From: Bacteroidales bacterium
Lineage (GTDB): Bacteria > Bacteroidota > Bacteroidia > Bacteroidales > UBA7960
Direction of reading: 5' to 3'
Length of the DNA stretch: 9,621 nt
Assembly (NCBI GenBank): GCA_007122745.1
Contig: SKTA01000227.1
Coordinates: 1-9,621, forward strand
The notes below the pieces were generated by a model, which saw only the letters and a list, made by a program, of their open reading frames with translations, was not told the DNA's origin and did not search any database. Below, in pieces: positions 1 through 6,250 of the stretch. The translations under genes and the position numbers were made by a program. The stretch's first letter is position 1; each line of letters begins with the position of its first letter.

Positions 1-1
1 A

Positions 2-133
2 GAATATATCGGCGTTCCGTACACCATCTTCTCATTCTCAATGATCTGCCTGGCTTCTGCGCTGCTCTTTGGCAAACGCCTGCGCTTCATCATGTGTGGA
101 CTTACAAAAGCCCAACGCAGATTGGCCATTTAA
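2..133 (+). CDS. C-terminal fragment of an integral membrane protein (5' truncated)
   Basis: An open frame runs in from the left edge and ends at TAA 131-133, giving 43 residues. It reads as a final membrane segment, roughly IGVPYTIFSFSMICLASALLF, followed by a basic tail (GKRLRF, KAQRRLAI). A hydrophobic last helix with a positively charged end is typical of multi-pass transporters with a cytoplasmic C-terminus. A major-facilitator-type transporter is possible, but too little is visible to name a family. Codon use is GC-rich like the other genes here and unlike the AT-rich gap that follows. The opposite strand offers no better frame. Confidence 0.55.
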   Translation, partial: EYIGVPYTIFSFSMICLASALLFGKRLRFIMCGLTKAQRRLAI

Positions 134-171
134 TTTAACAATACAACCTTTTTGATAATTGGCTTAATTTA

Positions 172-203
172 TTTGTTGTTTATACTTATTTTTTATATTT
201 TTG
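172..203 (+). promoter_or_regulatory. Predicted Bacteroidota-type promoter of the 242-703 gene
   Basis: TTTG at 172-175 and TATTTTTG at 196-203 are separated by 20 bp, matching the -33 / -7 (TAnnTTTG) promoter form used by the Bacteroidota primary sigma factor. Transcription would begin just after 205, leaving a leader of about 30 nt before the ATG at 242. The region 134-241 is otherwise AT-rich non-coding sequence. Confidence 0.5.
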
Positions 204-241
204 ACCACGTTAATTTAATTTTTCCAACTAAAACAAATAAA

Positions 242-703
242 ATGAGAGTGTACCTTAATGCTGCATTGTGTAAGAAATGTCCGTTGTCTGTGTTCAGATT
301 GTGTCATTACAAACGTTTTTTATATCAAAAGGTGCCTAAAACGGAACCTAAGGTGAAAGTGACTCATAACTGTACCTATTACCGAAAATTATTCAAAAGG
401 GGGCAATATGTTCTTGTTGATCTTTACGACCAGTTGCCTGCCAAGAATGGGAGATGGGAATATGTCATGGCAAACCGGAACGTACCGGGTGTGATCAAAG
501 GAATGAGGGGACACAAATTTGTTGTCGAACTTTTTGAACCCTGTTTTTTAGTGCGAAAAAAGCGGGGAAGACCGCACACCAGCCGTCTGAAGCTCTACTC
601 CGAATGCTCCAGGGTGGCAAAAGACATCAGGCCATACATATTGAAGGAACAAAACACCCTGATCCTGGAAAGTCTCCCTGAAACAAAGCAAATATTGAAT
701 TAA
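242..703 (+). CDS. Uncharacterised basic protein with N-terminal CxxC cysteine cluster
   Basis: This 153-residue protein is not recognised. The N-terminal part holds four cysteines, C10 and C13 (a CxxC pair), C21 and C44, which could bind zinc or an Fe-S cluster. Residues about 53-104 look beta-rich, with a stretch around V81-L97 (PGVIKGMRGHKFVVEL) resembling the G-rich turn of a KOW/SH3-like barrel. Residues 105-115 are strongly basic (KKRGRP, similar to an AT-hook core). No signal peptide or membrane segment is seen from this start. The frame could open 30 codons earlier at a TTG at 152, but that extension is a hydrophobic AT-rich stretch that contains the predicted promoter, so ATG 242 is preferred. 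A nucleic-acid-binding role is inference from charge and fold impression only. The gene appears to be transcribed alone. Confidence 0.75.
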   Translation: MRVYLNAALCKKCPLSVFRLCHYKRFLYQKVPKTEPKVKVTHNCTYYRKLFKRGQYVLVDLYDQLPAKNGRWEYVMANRNVPGVIKGMRGHKFVVELFEPCFLVRKKRGRPHTSRLKLYSECSRVAKDIRPYILKEQNTLILESLPETKQILN

Positions 704-715
704 ATTATGTTTTTG

Positions 716-746
716 TTGTTTAATAATTAAACATTATGTATGTTTG
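716..746 (+). promoter_or_regulatory. Predicted promoter of the response regulator gene with embedded palindromic operator
   Basis: TTG at 716-718 and TATGTTTG at 739-746 are 20 bp apart and fit the Bacteroidota -33 / -7 pattern. The spacer contains a perfect inverted repeat, TGTTTAAT-A-ATTAAACA at 717-733. It overlaps the end of the -33 box and stops 5 bp before the -7 box. A dimeric regulator bound there would block RNA polymerase. The start codon follows at 771. The stem is too AT-rich, with too short a loop, to be a convincing terminator for the upstream gene. Confidence 0.5.
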
Positions 747-770
747 TTCTGAAACCATAAAGACAATGCA

Positions 771-1370
771 ATGCATTATGAGACAAACCGTATCCTGTTG
801 ATTGATGACAATCCGCACATACGAACCACACTGCCTGCACAACTTGACCGCCATTTCCACCTGACCAAAACACTTGAAAGTCCGGAGGGAGCCATGGAGG
901 TTTTAAAAAATGAAACATTTGACATCATTCTTCTTGACATGAATTATGCCGTTGGTGCAGAGAACGGACAAGAAGGATTGTACTGGCTCCGCGAGATCAA
1001 AAAGCTGGAGCCGGACGCCATCGTGGTGCTGCTAACCGGCATGGAAGGGGCAGATAAAGCTGTTGAAGGGCTTCGTGAAGGGGCTTCAGATTTTGTGATC
1101 AAACCATGGCATCCTGAAAAACTGATCGCCAACCTGAAGCTTTTGCTTCGTCTGCGAACATTGGAGCAAAAGGCAGAACAACACAAAAAGCTTCTCAGCA
1201 AACGAAAAAAACACGACTTTCTGAATCTGGAAGAGATGGAAAAGCTTGTTATTGAGAAAGCAATTTATGTGTATCAGGGGAACCTGTCGCATGCAGCAAT
1301 GCAATTGGGCATTACAAGGGCAACCCTATATGCCAAAATAAAAAAATATGGCCTTTCATCAGAAAAATAA
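771..1370 (+). CDS. Response regulator: receiver domain plus Fis-type HTH, without AAA+ domain
   Basis: This 199-residue protein has a CheY-like receiver (about 6-130) with the acidic pair D12-D13, phospho-acceptor D56 in the LLDMNY context, switch T89 and K111 in IKPW. A charged linker (about 131-150) leads to a Fis-type helix-turn-helix (about 153-195: NLSHAAMQLGITRATLYAKIKKYG). The receiver, especially LDMNY..G...G.EGL.WL, closely resembles that of Bacteroidota NtrC-type sigma-54 activators, but the central AAA+ ATPase is absent. It therefore cannot remodel sigma-54 holoenzyme and should act as a plain DNA-binding activator or repressor, as RegA/ActR-type regulators do. No histidine kinase is adjacent, so it is an orphan here. 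The palindrome in its own promoter suggests autoregulation. trmJ follows after 36 bp and may be cotranscribed. Confidence 0.92.
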   Translation: MHYETNRILLIDDNPHIRTTLPAQLDRHFHLTKTLESPEGAMEVLKNETFDIILLDMNYAVGAENGQEGLYWLREIKKLEPDAIVVLLTGMEGADKAVEGLREGASDFVIKPWHPEKLIANLKLLLRLRTLEQKAEQHKKLLSKRKKHDFLNLEEMEKLVIEKAIYVYQGNLSHAAMQLGITRATLYAKIKKYGLSSEK

Positions 1371-1384
1371 ATCCTCTTTTCTGA
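1359..1384 (+). other. Inverted repeat across the response regulator stop codon
   Basis: TCAGAAAA at 1359-1366 and TTTTCTGA at 1377-1384 are perfect 8-bp complements around a 10-nt loop that contains the TAA stop at 1368-1370. The stem is AT-rich and no T-run follows, so a rho-independent terminator is unlikely. It may only reflect A/T-rich composition. Confidence 0.25.
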
Positions 1385-1406
1385 ACAACAAGCAAAACAC
1401 ACAACT

Positions 1407-2108
1407 TTGGAAATCATTTTCATACTCAGTGCACCTGCCCGAGAAGAGAATGTAGGTGCAGCAGCACGCGCCATGAAAACCATGGGCATCGAAACATTAC
1501 GACTGGTTAACCCCCTGTGTGATCATCTTGGTGAACGCTCGAGGGCTACTGCCCATGGTTCGACAGAGATCCTGGAACAGGCAGTTCTTTTCAATAACCT
1601 CACTGAGGCCAAAGAGGATCTGTCGCTGCTGATCGGAACTGCTGCAAAAAAAAGGAATATCCGTGAAGATCGCCACCCGGTTAACATCCTGCCGGACATA
1701 TTGCTTGCAAAAGGGGATAGCATCATCAAAGTAGGTGTTGTTTTCGGGGGCGAAGAGTCGGGACTTTCAAACCGGGAACTCGATCAGTGTCACATTTTAA
1801 GCACCATCCCGATGGCAGACCGTTATCCTTCCCTGAACCTCGGACAGGCGGTGATGGTATATGCCTCGGCACTGTCAGAGCTCACCCTTCATCCTAAACC
1901 TAAAAAACAACACACACCAACCTCCGACGAACTGAGCATAGTCAGGAAAAAAGCCAGACAGGTGCTCGCCGATGTGGCGATTCCCGATGATCACATCATC
2001 TACCGCCGCATTATGGAGCGCCTTATGATGCTCAACAAGGACGACATGCATATTTTTCACTCCTTCTGCAAGTTCTATCTGAAAAAATACCACGGAAGGG
2101 TGAAGTAA
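1407..2108 (+). CDS. trmJ: tRNA (cytidine/uridine-2'-O-)-methyltransferase, TrmJ family (SPOUT)
   Basis: The 233-residue product is a SPOUT-class methyltransferase that uses SAM to methylate the ribose 2'-OH of tRNA; E. coli TrmJ modifies nucleotide 32 of the anticodon loop. The N-terminal motif SAPAREENVGAAARAMKTMG is the TrmJ-type RNA-binding start. The trefoil-knot cofactor motifs follow at 114-121 (GGEESGLS) and 134-150 (IPM..RYPSLNLGQAVM). A helical C-terminal part (about 170-233) fits the TrmJ extension, and the length is close to the usual 240-250. The start is TTG at 1407. The frame is open back to the response regulator stop at 1368-1370 but has no ATG or GTG there, and the TrmJ N-terminus aligns directly from TTG. 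The last base of the stop codon is the first base of a tandem repeat. The exact modified nucleotide is inferred from the family. Confidence 0.93.
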   Translation: MEIIFILSAPAREENVGAAARAMKTMGIETLRLVNPLCDHLGERSRATAHGSTEILEQAVLFNNLTEAKEDLSLLIGTAAKKRNIREDRHPVNILPDILLAKGDSIIKVGVVFGGEESGLSNRELDQCHILSTIPMADRYPSLNLGQAVMVYASALSELTLHPKPKKQHTPTSDELSIVRKKARQVLADVAIPDDHIIYRRIMERLMMLNKDDMHIFHSFCKFYLKKYHGRVK

Positions 2109-2290
2109 GCTCGAAGCTCGAAGCTCGAAGATGTGCAAATTAGCAAATGAGCAGATGTGCAGATAAAAAAAGCTCGAAGCTCGAAGCTCGAAGCTGGAAG
2201 ATGTGCAAATTAGCAAATGAGCAGATGTGCAGATAAAAAAAGCTCGAAGCTCGAAGCTCGAAGCTGGAAGATGTGCAAATTAGCAAATTA
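2108..2290. repeat. Tandem repeat, 63/70-bp units built on the 7-bp word AGCTCGA
   Basis: Three consecutive units begin at 2108, 2171 and 2241. Each opens with three copies of AGCTCGA and continues with GATGTGCAAATTAGCAAAT, then GAGCAGATGTGCAGATA and a run of A. Units two and three carry an additional heptamer, AGCTGGA, that unit one lacks, which accounts for 70 versus 63 bp. Unit three breaks off after about 50 bp. The units directly abut with no unique spacers, so this is not a CRISPR array. The array begins on the last base of the trmJ stop codon. Reading frames on the minus strand through it (ELRASS-type peptides) are artefacts of the repeat. Confidence 0.9.
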
Positions 2291-2329
2291 AGTGAAAAAT
2301 GAAAAGTGGAAAGTAGAAAGTGAATGTAT

Positions 2330-2349
2330 AGGCTGGGCTTGACCAGCCT
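2330..2349. repeat. Hairpin element 1: constant loop GCTTGA, stem GGCTGG/CCAGCC
   Basis: AGGCTGG (2330-2336) pairs with CCAGCCT (2343-2349) around loop GCTTGA (2337-2342). It is followed by GGCATGTATTA. Two other hairpins downstream have the same loop on different stems, and the tail GCATGTATTA recurs after a third hairpin at 2495-2504. Confidence 0.7.
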
Positions 2350-2377
2350 GGCATGTATTATTTTTGAGCGTTCGTAG

Positions 2378-2397
2378 GGACAGCGCTTGAGCTGTCC
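2378..2397. repeat. Hairpin element 2: constant loop GCTTGA, stem GGACAGC/GCTGTCC
   Basis: GGACAGC (2378-2384) and GCTGTCC (2391-2397) form a perfect 7-bp stem around GCTTGA (2385-2390). The flank CGTAG before the stem resembles the GTAGGGACAG-type palindromic repeats seen widely in environmental bacteria. No T-run follows, so it is not an ordinary terminator. Confidence 0.7.
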
Positions 2398-2474
2398 AAA
2401 ATGTAAAGTAAGATGCGCACTAAAAACATAGTTATTAACCCCGAAAAGTGTAAACAAAAATCAGGACGGGTCAA

Positions 2475-2504
2475 AGGCCGGACATGGCCGGCCTGCATGT
2501 ATTA
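2475..2504. repeat. Hairpin element 3: stem AGGCCGG/CCGGCCT with tail GCATGTATTA
   Basis: AGGCCGG (2475-2481) pairs with CCGGCCT (2488-2494) around the 6-nt loop ACATGG. The loop differs from the GCTTGA elements, but the following ten bases GCATGTATTA (2495-2504) are identical to the tail after element 1 (2351-2360), so the two are related. Confidence 0.65.
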
Positions 2505-2520
2505 CACCGAGAAAACTTGT

Positions 2521-2542
2521 TGGACAGGGCTTGACCTGTCCA
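2521..2542. repeat. Hairpin element 4: constant loop GCTTGA, stem TGGACAGG/CCTGTCCA
   Basis: A perfect 8-bp stem, 2521-2528 with 2535-2542, closes the loop GCTTGA (2529-2534). TGGCATGA follows, echoing the TGGCATG after element 1. Compared with element 2, the stem base pair next to the loop changes from C-G to G-C with pairing kept. Confidence 0.7.
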
Positions 2543-2559
2543 TGGCATGAAGCGGAGTA

Positions 2560-2700
2560 CGGATTTCAAATCCGCGTAAATCCGCCGCATCGGTGTCATC
2601 TGTGTTCCATTAAAATAAATAGCACGCGGATGCAACGGATCAGCACAGATTAAACTTTAACAAGGAACAAAAAAACAATGAACAACGAACACTTTCTCGA
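2560..2700. repeat. Low-complexity repeat words and small palindrome between the hairpins and ileS
   Basis: CGGATT-TCA-AATCCG (2560-2574) is a small palindrome. It is followed by overlapping variants of the same words (AATCCGCGTAAATCCGCCGC, GGTGTCATCTGTGTTCC, CGCGGATGCAACGGATCAGC), then AACAAGGAAC and AATGAACAACGAAC. Such near-repeating words are typical of dispersed intergenic repeats in Bacteroidota. There is no coding frame of any quality on either strand between 2109 and 2867. Confidence 0.5.
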
Positions 2701-2717
2701 ATACCCTTAAACCAGGG

Positions 2718-2736
2718 TTTTCCATCTCTTGGAAAA
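2718..2736. other. Hairpin upstream of ileS
   Basis: TTTTCCA (2718-2724) and TGGAAAA (2730-2736) form a perfect 7-bp stem with the 5-nt loop TCTCT. It lies about 40 bp upstream of the predicted ileS -7 box, so it would not be in the ileS leader if that promoter is used. No T-run follows. It could be a protein-binding site or the end of the repeat island. Confidence 0.35.
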
Positions 2737-2775
2737 TAGCATCCCCTTTCCCTCCCATTATTCGTAATTATTTTA

Positions 2776-2783
2776 TATTTTTG
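2776..2783 (+). promoter_or_regulatory. Candidate -7 box of the ileS operon promoter
   Basis: TATTTTTG matches TAnnTTTG and sits about 85 bp before the ileS ATG. No convincing TTTG/TTG box lies 19-20 bp upstream, where the sequence is pyrimidine-rich (CCTTTCCCTCCC), so the call rests on the -7 motif and on its position in front of a three-gene operon. Confidence 0.4.
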
Positions 2784-2867
2784 CGGCTTGAAATTCTAAT
2801 TATTTCCCTGAAAAACAGATATTCAACATTGAGTCAAAGCGGGCAGGGACAAAATCATTGCAATACA

Positions 2868-5800
2868 ATGCCAAAATACACCGAATATAAATCGCTTGAC
2901 CTGGCACGCCTTGGAGAAGAGGTGCGTGCCTACTGGGAGGAAAATAAAACCTTTGAGAAAAGCCTGGAGATACGTGAAGGACAGACACCCTGGGTGTTTT
3001 ACGAAGGCCCGCCATCAGCAAATGGTTTGCCGGGAATCCATCACGTAATGGCCAGGGCCATTAAAGATATTTTTTGCCGTTATCGCACACAAAAAGGATA
3101 TTTGGTAACACGCAAAGCGGGATGGGACACACATGGCTTACCCGTTGAGATCGGTGTTGAAAAACTGTTGGGCATCACCAAGGAAGACATCGGAAAAACC
3201 ATTTCCATAAAGGAATACAACCAGGCATGCCGTAAGGATGTCATGAAATACAAGGACACCTGGGATGAGCTCACACGACAGATGGGCTACTGGGTTGACC
3301 TTGGGGATCCATACATCACTTTCGACACGAAATACATTGAAACCGTCTGGCACCTGCTGAGCAGGCTTTTTGAAAAAGGATTGCTTTACAAAGGTTACAG
3401 CATCCAGCCTTACTCCCCGGCTGCAGGAACAGGCCTGAGCACACACGAGCTCAACCAGCCCGGATGCTACCGCATGGTTAAGGACAACTCGCTGACCGCT
3501 CAATTCAAAGTGGTTCGTAATGAAAAGTCTGAGTTCCTGTTTCATGATGGCGGCACAGAAGTGTTCCTCCTGGCCTGGACCACCACCCCCTGGACCCTTC
3601 CAAGCAACACAGGTTTGGCGGTAGGACCAAAAATCGAATATGTTCAGGTTCAAACATTCAATCCATACACCCACCAGCCCATCCGTGTCGTTCTTGCCAA
3701 AGACCTGTTGAGCAGCTTTTTCCCTGAAAAAAATGTCGGATTAAGGCTTGAAGATTACAAACCCGGCGACAAGCAGGTCCCCTACAAAGTGATTGGGAGC
3801 TACTCCGGTCGCCAGCTCGAAGGGATCCGCTATGAACAACTCCTGCCCTATGCTCAGCCTGAAACGGGAGAACCCTTCCGCGTCGTAACCGGCGACTTTG
3901 TCACAACCGAAGATGGTACCGGCATTGTACACATTGCACCAAGCTTTGGTGCCGACGACTTCAAGATGGGGCAACAATTCGGACTTGGCCACCTGACAAT
4001 GGTTGACAAGAAAGGACGCTTTGTGGATGCAATGGGAGAGTTTGCCGGGCGCTTTGTAAAACCTGAATACATCGGTGAACAGGACACCCCCGAAGAACGC
4101 CCTGTGGATGTGGACATCATCATCAAATTAAAAACAGAAAACAGGGCCTTCAAGGCGGAAAAGTATGAACACTCATATCCACACTGCTGGCGAACCGACA
4201 AACCGATCCTGTATTATCCGCTCGACTCCTGGTTCATCAGAACCACTGCCATAAAAGACAGAATGATCGAGCTGAACAACACCATCCAGTGGAAACCGGA
4301 GAGCACCGGAACCGGCCGGTTCGGCAACTGGCTGGAAAACCTGCAGGACTGGAACCTGAGCCGTTCCCGCTATTGGGGTGTGCCACTGCCCATTTGGGTT
4401 ACCGAAAACCGGGAAGAGATGCAGTGCATCGGTTCGGTGGAAGAACTTAAAAAAGCCATCGGCCAGTCAGTGGAAGCAGGCTTCATGAAGGAGAACCCGG
4501 TCGCAGGCTTTGACAGTGGTAACATGTCGGACAAGAACTATGAACAGGTTGACCTGCACCGTCCGTTCGTTGATGAAGTGGTGCTTGTCTCCCCTTCGGG
4601 AAAGAAAATGTACCGCGAAACCGACCTGATCGATGTGTGGTTCGACAGCGGTGCCATGCCTTATGCACAATACCATTACCCATTTGAGAATAAAGAGGTG
4701 TTTGAAGCAAACTTTCCGGCCGATTTTATCGCCGAGGGGGTAGACCAGACACGCGGATGGTTTTTCACCCTGCATGCCATTGCCAGCATGATATCTGACT
4801 CTGTAGCCTTCAAAACCGTTGTTTCAAACGGACTCGTGCTCGACAAAGCTGGCAACAAGATGTCGAAACGGCTCGGCAACGCCATTGATCCCTTTAAAAC
4901 GATCAAAAAGTATGGTCCGGATGCTACCCGCTGGTACATGATCTCCAATGCGCAACCCTGGGACAACCTGAAATTCGACCTGGAAGGGGTTGCTGAAGTC
5001 ACCAGGAAGTTTTTCGGAACCCTTTACAACACTTACGCCTTCTTTGCCCTGTATGCCAATATCGATGGGTTTACATACAGCGAAGAAGAAGTTCCACACA
5101 ACAAGCGTCCCGAAATAGACAGATGGATTCACTCGGAACTGAACACGCTGATCAAAAAGGTGGATGCGTGTTATGATGACTTTGAGCCCACGCGGGCATG
5201 CCGGCTGATCCAGGATTTTGTTGACGAACACCTGAGCAACTGGTATGTAAGGCTTAGCAGACGCAAGTTCTGGAAAGGTGATTATACCACCGACAAGATC
5301 TCTGCTTACCAAACCCTGTACCGTTGCATTGAAACCATTGCCATGCTGGCTGCCCCGGTTGCCCCTTTCTTCTGCGAAAGGCTTTTCCTTGACCTGAACA
5401 GGGTCAGCAATCGTTACCAGATTGACTCGGTGCACCACACCGACTTCCCAAAAGCTGATGACCGGAAGATCGATCGCGGACTGGAGGAGCGGATGCAGCT
5501 GGCACAACAGATTTCGTCGATGGTGCTGGCCCTGCGCAAAAAAGTAAACATCAGGGTGCGTCAGCCCCTGCAAAAGATCATGGTGCCCGTTCTCGACGAA
5601 CATTTTCGTTCACATCTGGAAGATGTGGAACAGCTCATCCTTTCTGAAGTGAATGTGAAAGAGATGGAATACCTGGATGACACCACCGGTGTGCTTGTCA
5701 AAAAGATAAAACCCAACTTTAAAGCACTTGGCCCGCGATTTGGTAAGATGATGAAGCAGGTGGCTGCTGCCATCAACGGCTTCTCACAGGAGGAGATCAG

Positions 5801-6239
5801 AAACATGGAACAAAATGGCTCCGTGGTCCTGAATGTTGACGGCCGGGAGGAGGAGATCATGCTGGAAGAGGTGGAGATCATTTCTGAAGACATCCCTGGG
5901 TGGCTGGTTGCCAACGAAGGGAAGCTGACTGTGGCACTTGACGTCACCATAACCAACGAACTCCGCGATGAAGGCATCGCGCGCGAGCTGATCAACAGGA
6001 TTCAAAACATAAGAAAAGACAAGGGATTTGAGGTAACGGACAAGATTGTTTTGCAGGTGGAGAAACATGATACGATTAGTGATGCCATTTTAAACAATAA
6101 TGATTATATTTGCTCGGAGACATTGGCGAGTCAGCTCTGTTATGTTGAACAAATAGCGCATGATGGAAAAATTGCAGTGGATCTTGGAAATGAGCTGCAG
6201 ACCTTCGTATTTATAAAAAAACAACACAACAATCAATAA
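2868..6239 (+). CDS. ileS: Isoleucyl-tRNA synthetase, eukaryote-like (IleRS2) type
   Basis: This 1123-residue cytoplasmic class I synthetase charges tRNA-Ile with isoleucine using ATP. The Rossmann core opens with EGPPSANGLPGIHH. The HIGH signature is GIHH (residues 56-59), with Gly and His exchanged relative to HxGH. The CP1 editing domain shows TTTPWTLPSN (238-247) and GTGIVHIAPSFGADD (350-364), as expected for hydrolysis of Val-tRNA-Ile. WFDSGAMPYAQYHYP precedes the second ATP motif KMSKR (664-668). A helical anticodon-binding domain and a long C-terminal region follow. Length and motifs fit the eukaryote-like IleRS2 group rather than the E. coli type. ATG 2868 is chosen because MPKYTEYKSLDL is the natural family start; a longer frame from TTG 2781 would begin inside the predicted promoter. 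The next gene starts 11 bp downstream. Confidence 0.97.
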   Translation: MPKYTEYKSLDLARLGEEVRAYWEENKTFEKSLEIREGQTPWVFYEGPPSANGLPGIHHVMARAIKDIFCRYRTQKGYLVTRKAGWDTHGLPVEIGVEKLLGITKEDIGKTISIKEYNQACRKDVMKYKDTWDELTRQMGYWVDLGDPYITFDTKYIETVWHLLSRLFEKGLLYKGYSIQPYSPAAGTGLSTHELNQPGCYRMVKDNSLTAQFKVVRNEKSEFLFHDGGTEVFLLAWTTTPWTLPSNTGLAVGPKIEYVQVQTFNPYTHQPIRVVLAKDLLSSFFPEKNVGLRLEDYKPGDKQVPYKVIGSYSGRQLEGIRYEQLLPYAQPETGEPFRVVTGDFVTTEDGTGIVHIAPSFGADDFKMGQQFGLGHLTMVDKKGRFVDAMGEFAGRFVKPEYIGEQDTPEERPVDVDIIIKLKTENRAFKAEKYEHSYPHCWRTDKPILYYPLDSWFIRTTAIKDRMIELNNTIQWKPESTGTGRFGNWLENLQDWNLSRSRYWGVPLPIWVTENREEMQCIGSVEELKKAIGQSVEAGFMKENPVAGFDSGNMSDKNYEQVDLHRPFVDEVVLVSPSGKKMYRETDLIDVWFDSGAMPYAQYHYPFENKEVFEANFPADFIAEGVDQTRGWFFTLHAIASMISDSVAFKTVVSNGLVLDKAGNKMSKRLGNAIDPFKTIKKYGPDATRWYMISNAQPWDNLKFDLEGVAEVTRKFFGTLYNTYAFFALYANIDGFTYSEEEVPHNKRPEIDRWIHSELNTLIKKVDACYDDFEPTRACRLIQDFVDEHLSNWYVRLSRRKFWKGDYTTDKISAYQTLYRCIETIAMLAAPVAPFFCERLFLDLNRVSNRYQIDSVHHTDFPKADDRKIDRGLEERMQLAQQISSMVLALRKKVNIRVRQPLQKIMVPVLDEHFRSHLEDVEQLILSEVNVKEMEYLDDTTGVLVKKIKPNFKALGPRFGKMMKQVAAAINGFSQEEIRNMEQNGSVVLNVDGREEEIMLEEVEIISEDIPGWLVANEGKLTVALDVTITNELRDEGIARELINRIQNIRKDKGFEVTDKIVLQVEKHDTISDAILNNNDYICSETLASQLCYVEQIAHDGKIAVDLGNELQTFVFIKKQHNNQ

Positions 6240-6250
6240 AACCCGAGTGT

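Noticed and set aside
152..241. 30-codon N-terminal extension (TTG start) of the small cysteine protein
   Set aside because: It is an AT-rich stretch containing a good -33/-7 promoter, and the natural ATG is at 242. If translated it would add a hydrophobic anchor, but the promoter fit argues against this.
2108..2290. CRISPR array
   Set aside because: The units abut with no unique spacers and contain internal 7-bp repeats; there are no cas genes nearby.
1875..2457. Two overlapping minus-strand open frames across the tandem repeat
   Set aside because: Their peptides are repeats of words such as ELRASS and ANLHIF produced by the DNA repeat; they have no start context and overlap the trmJ 3' end.
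2330..2542. Rho-independent terminators for trmJ
   Set aside because: The hairpins are symmetrical but none is followed by a run of T, and they lie 220 bp or more after the trmJ stop.
2700..2867. T-box or amino-acid-responsive leader for ileS
   Set aside because: There is no T-box consensus and no terminator/antiterminator pair with a T-run; only a 7-bp hairpin upstream of the predicted promoter is present.
3138..3674. Minus-strand open frame of 178 codons opposite the IleRS catalytic and editing region
   Set aside because: It is a shadow of ileS with no recognisable motif.
4824..5603. Long minus-strand open frame (259 codons) opposite ileS
   Set aside because: ileS on the + strand is unmistakable across this stretch; the antisense frame is open because of codon composition and shows no domain.
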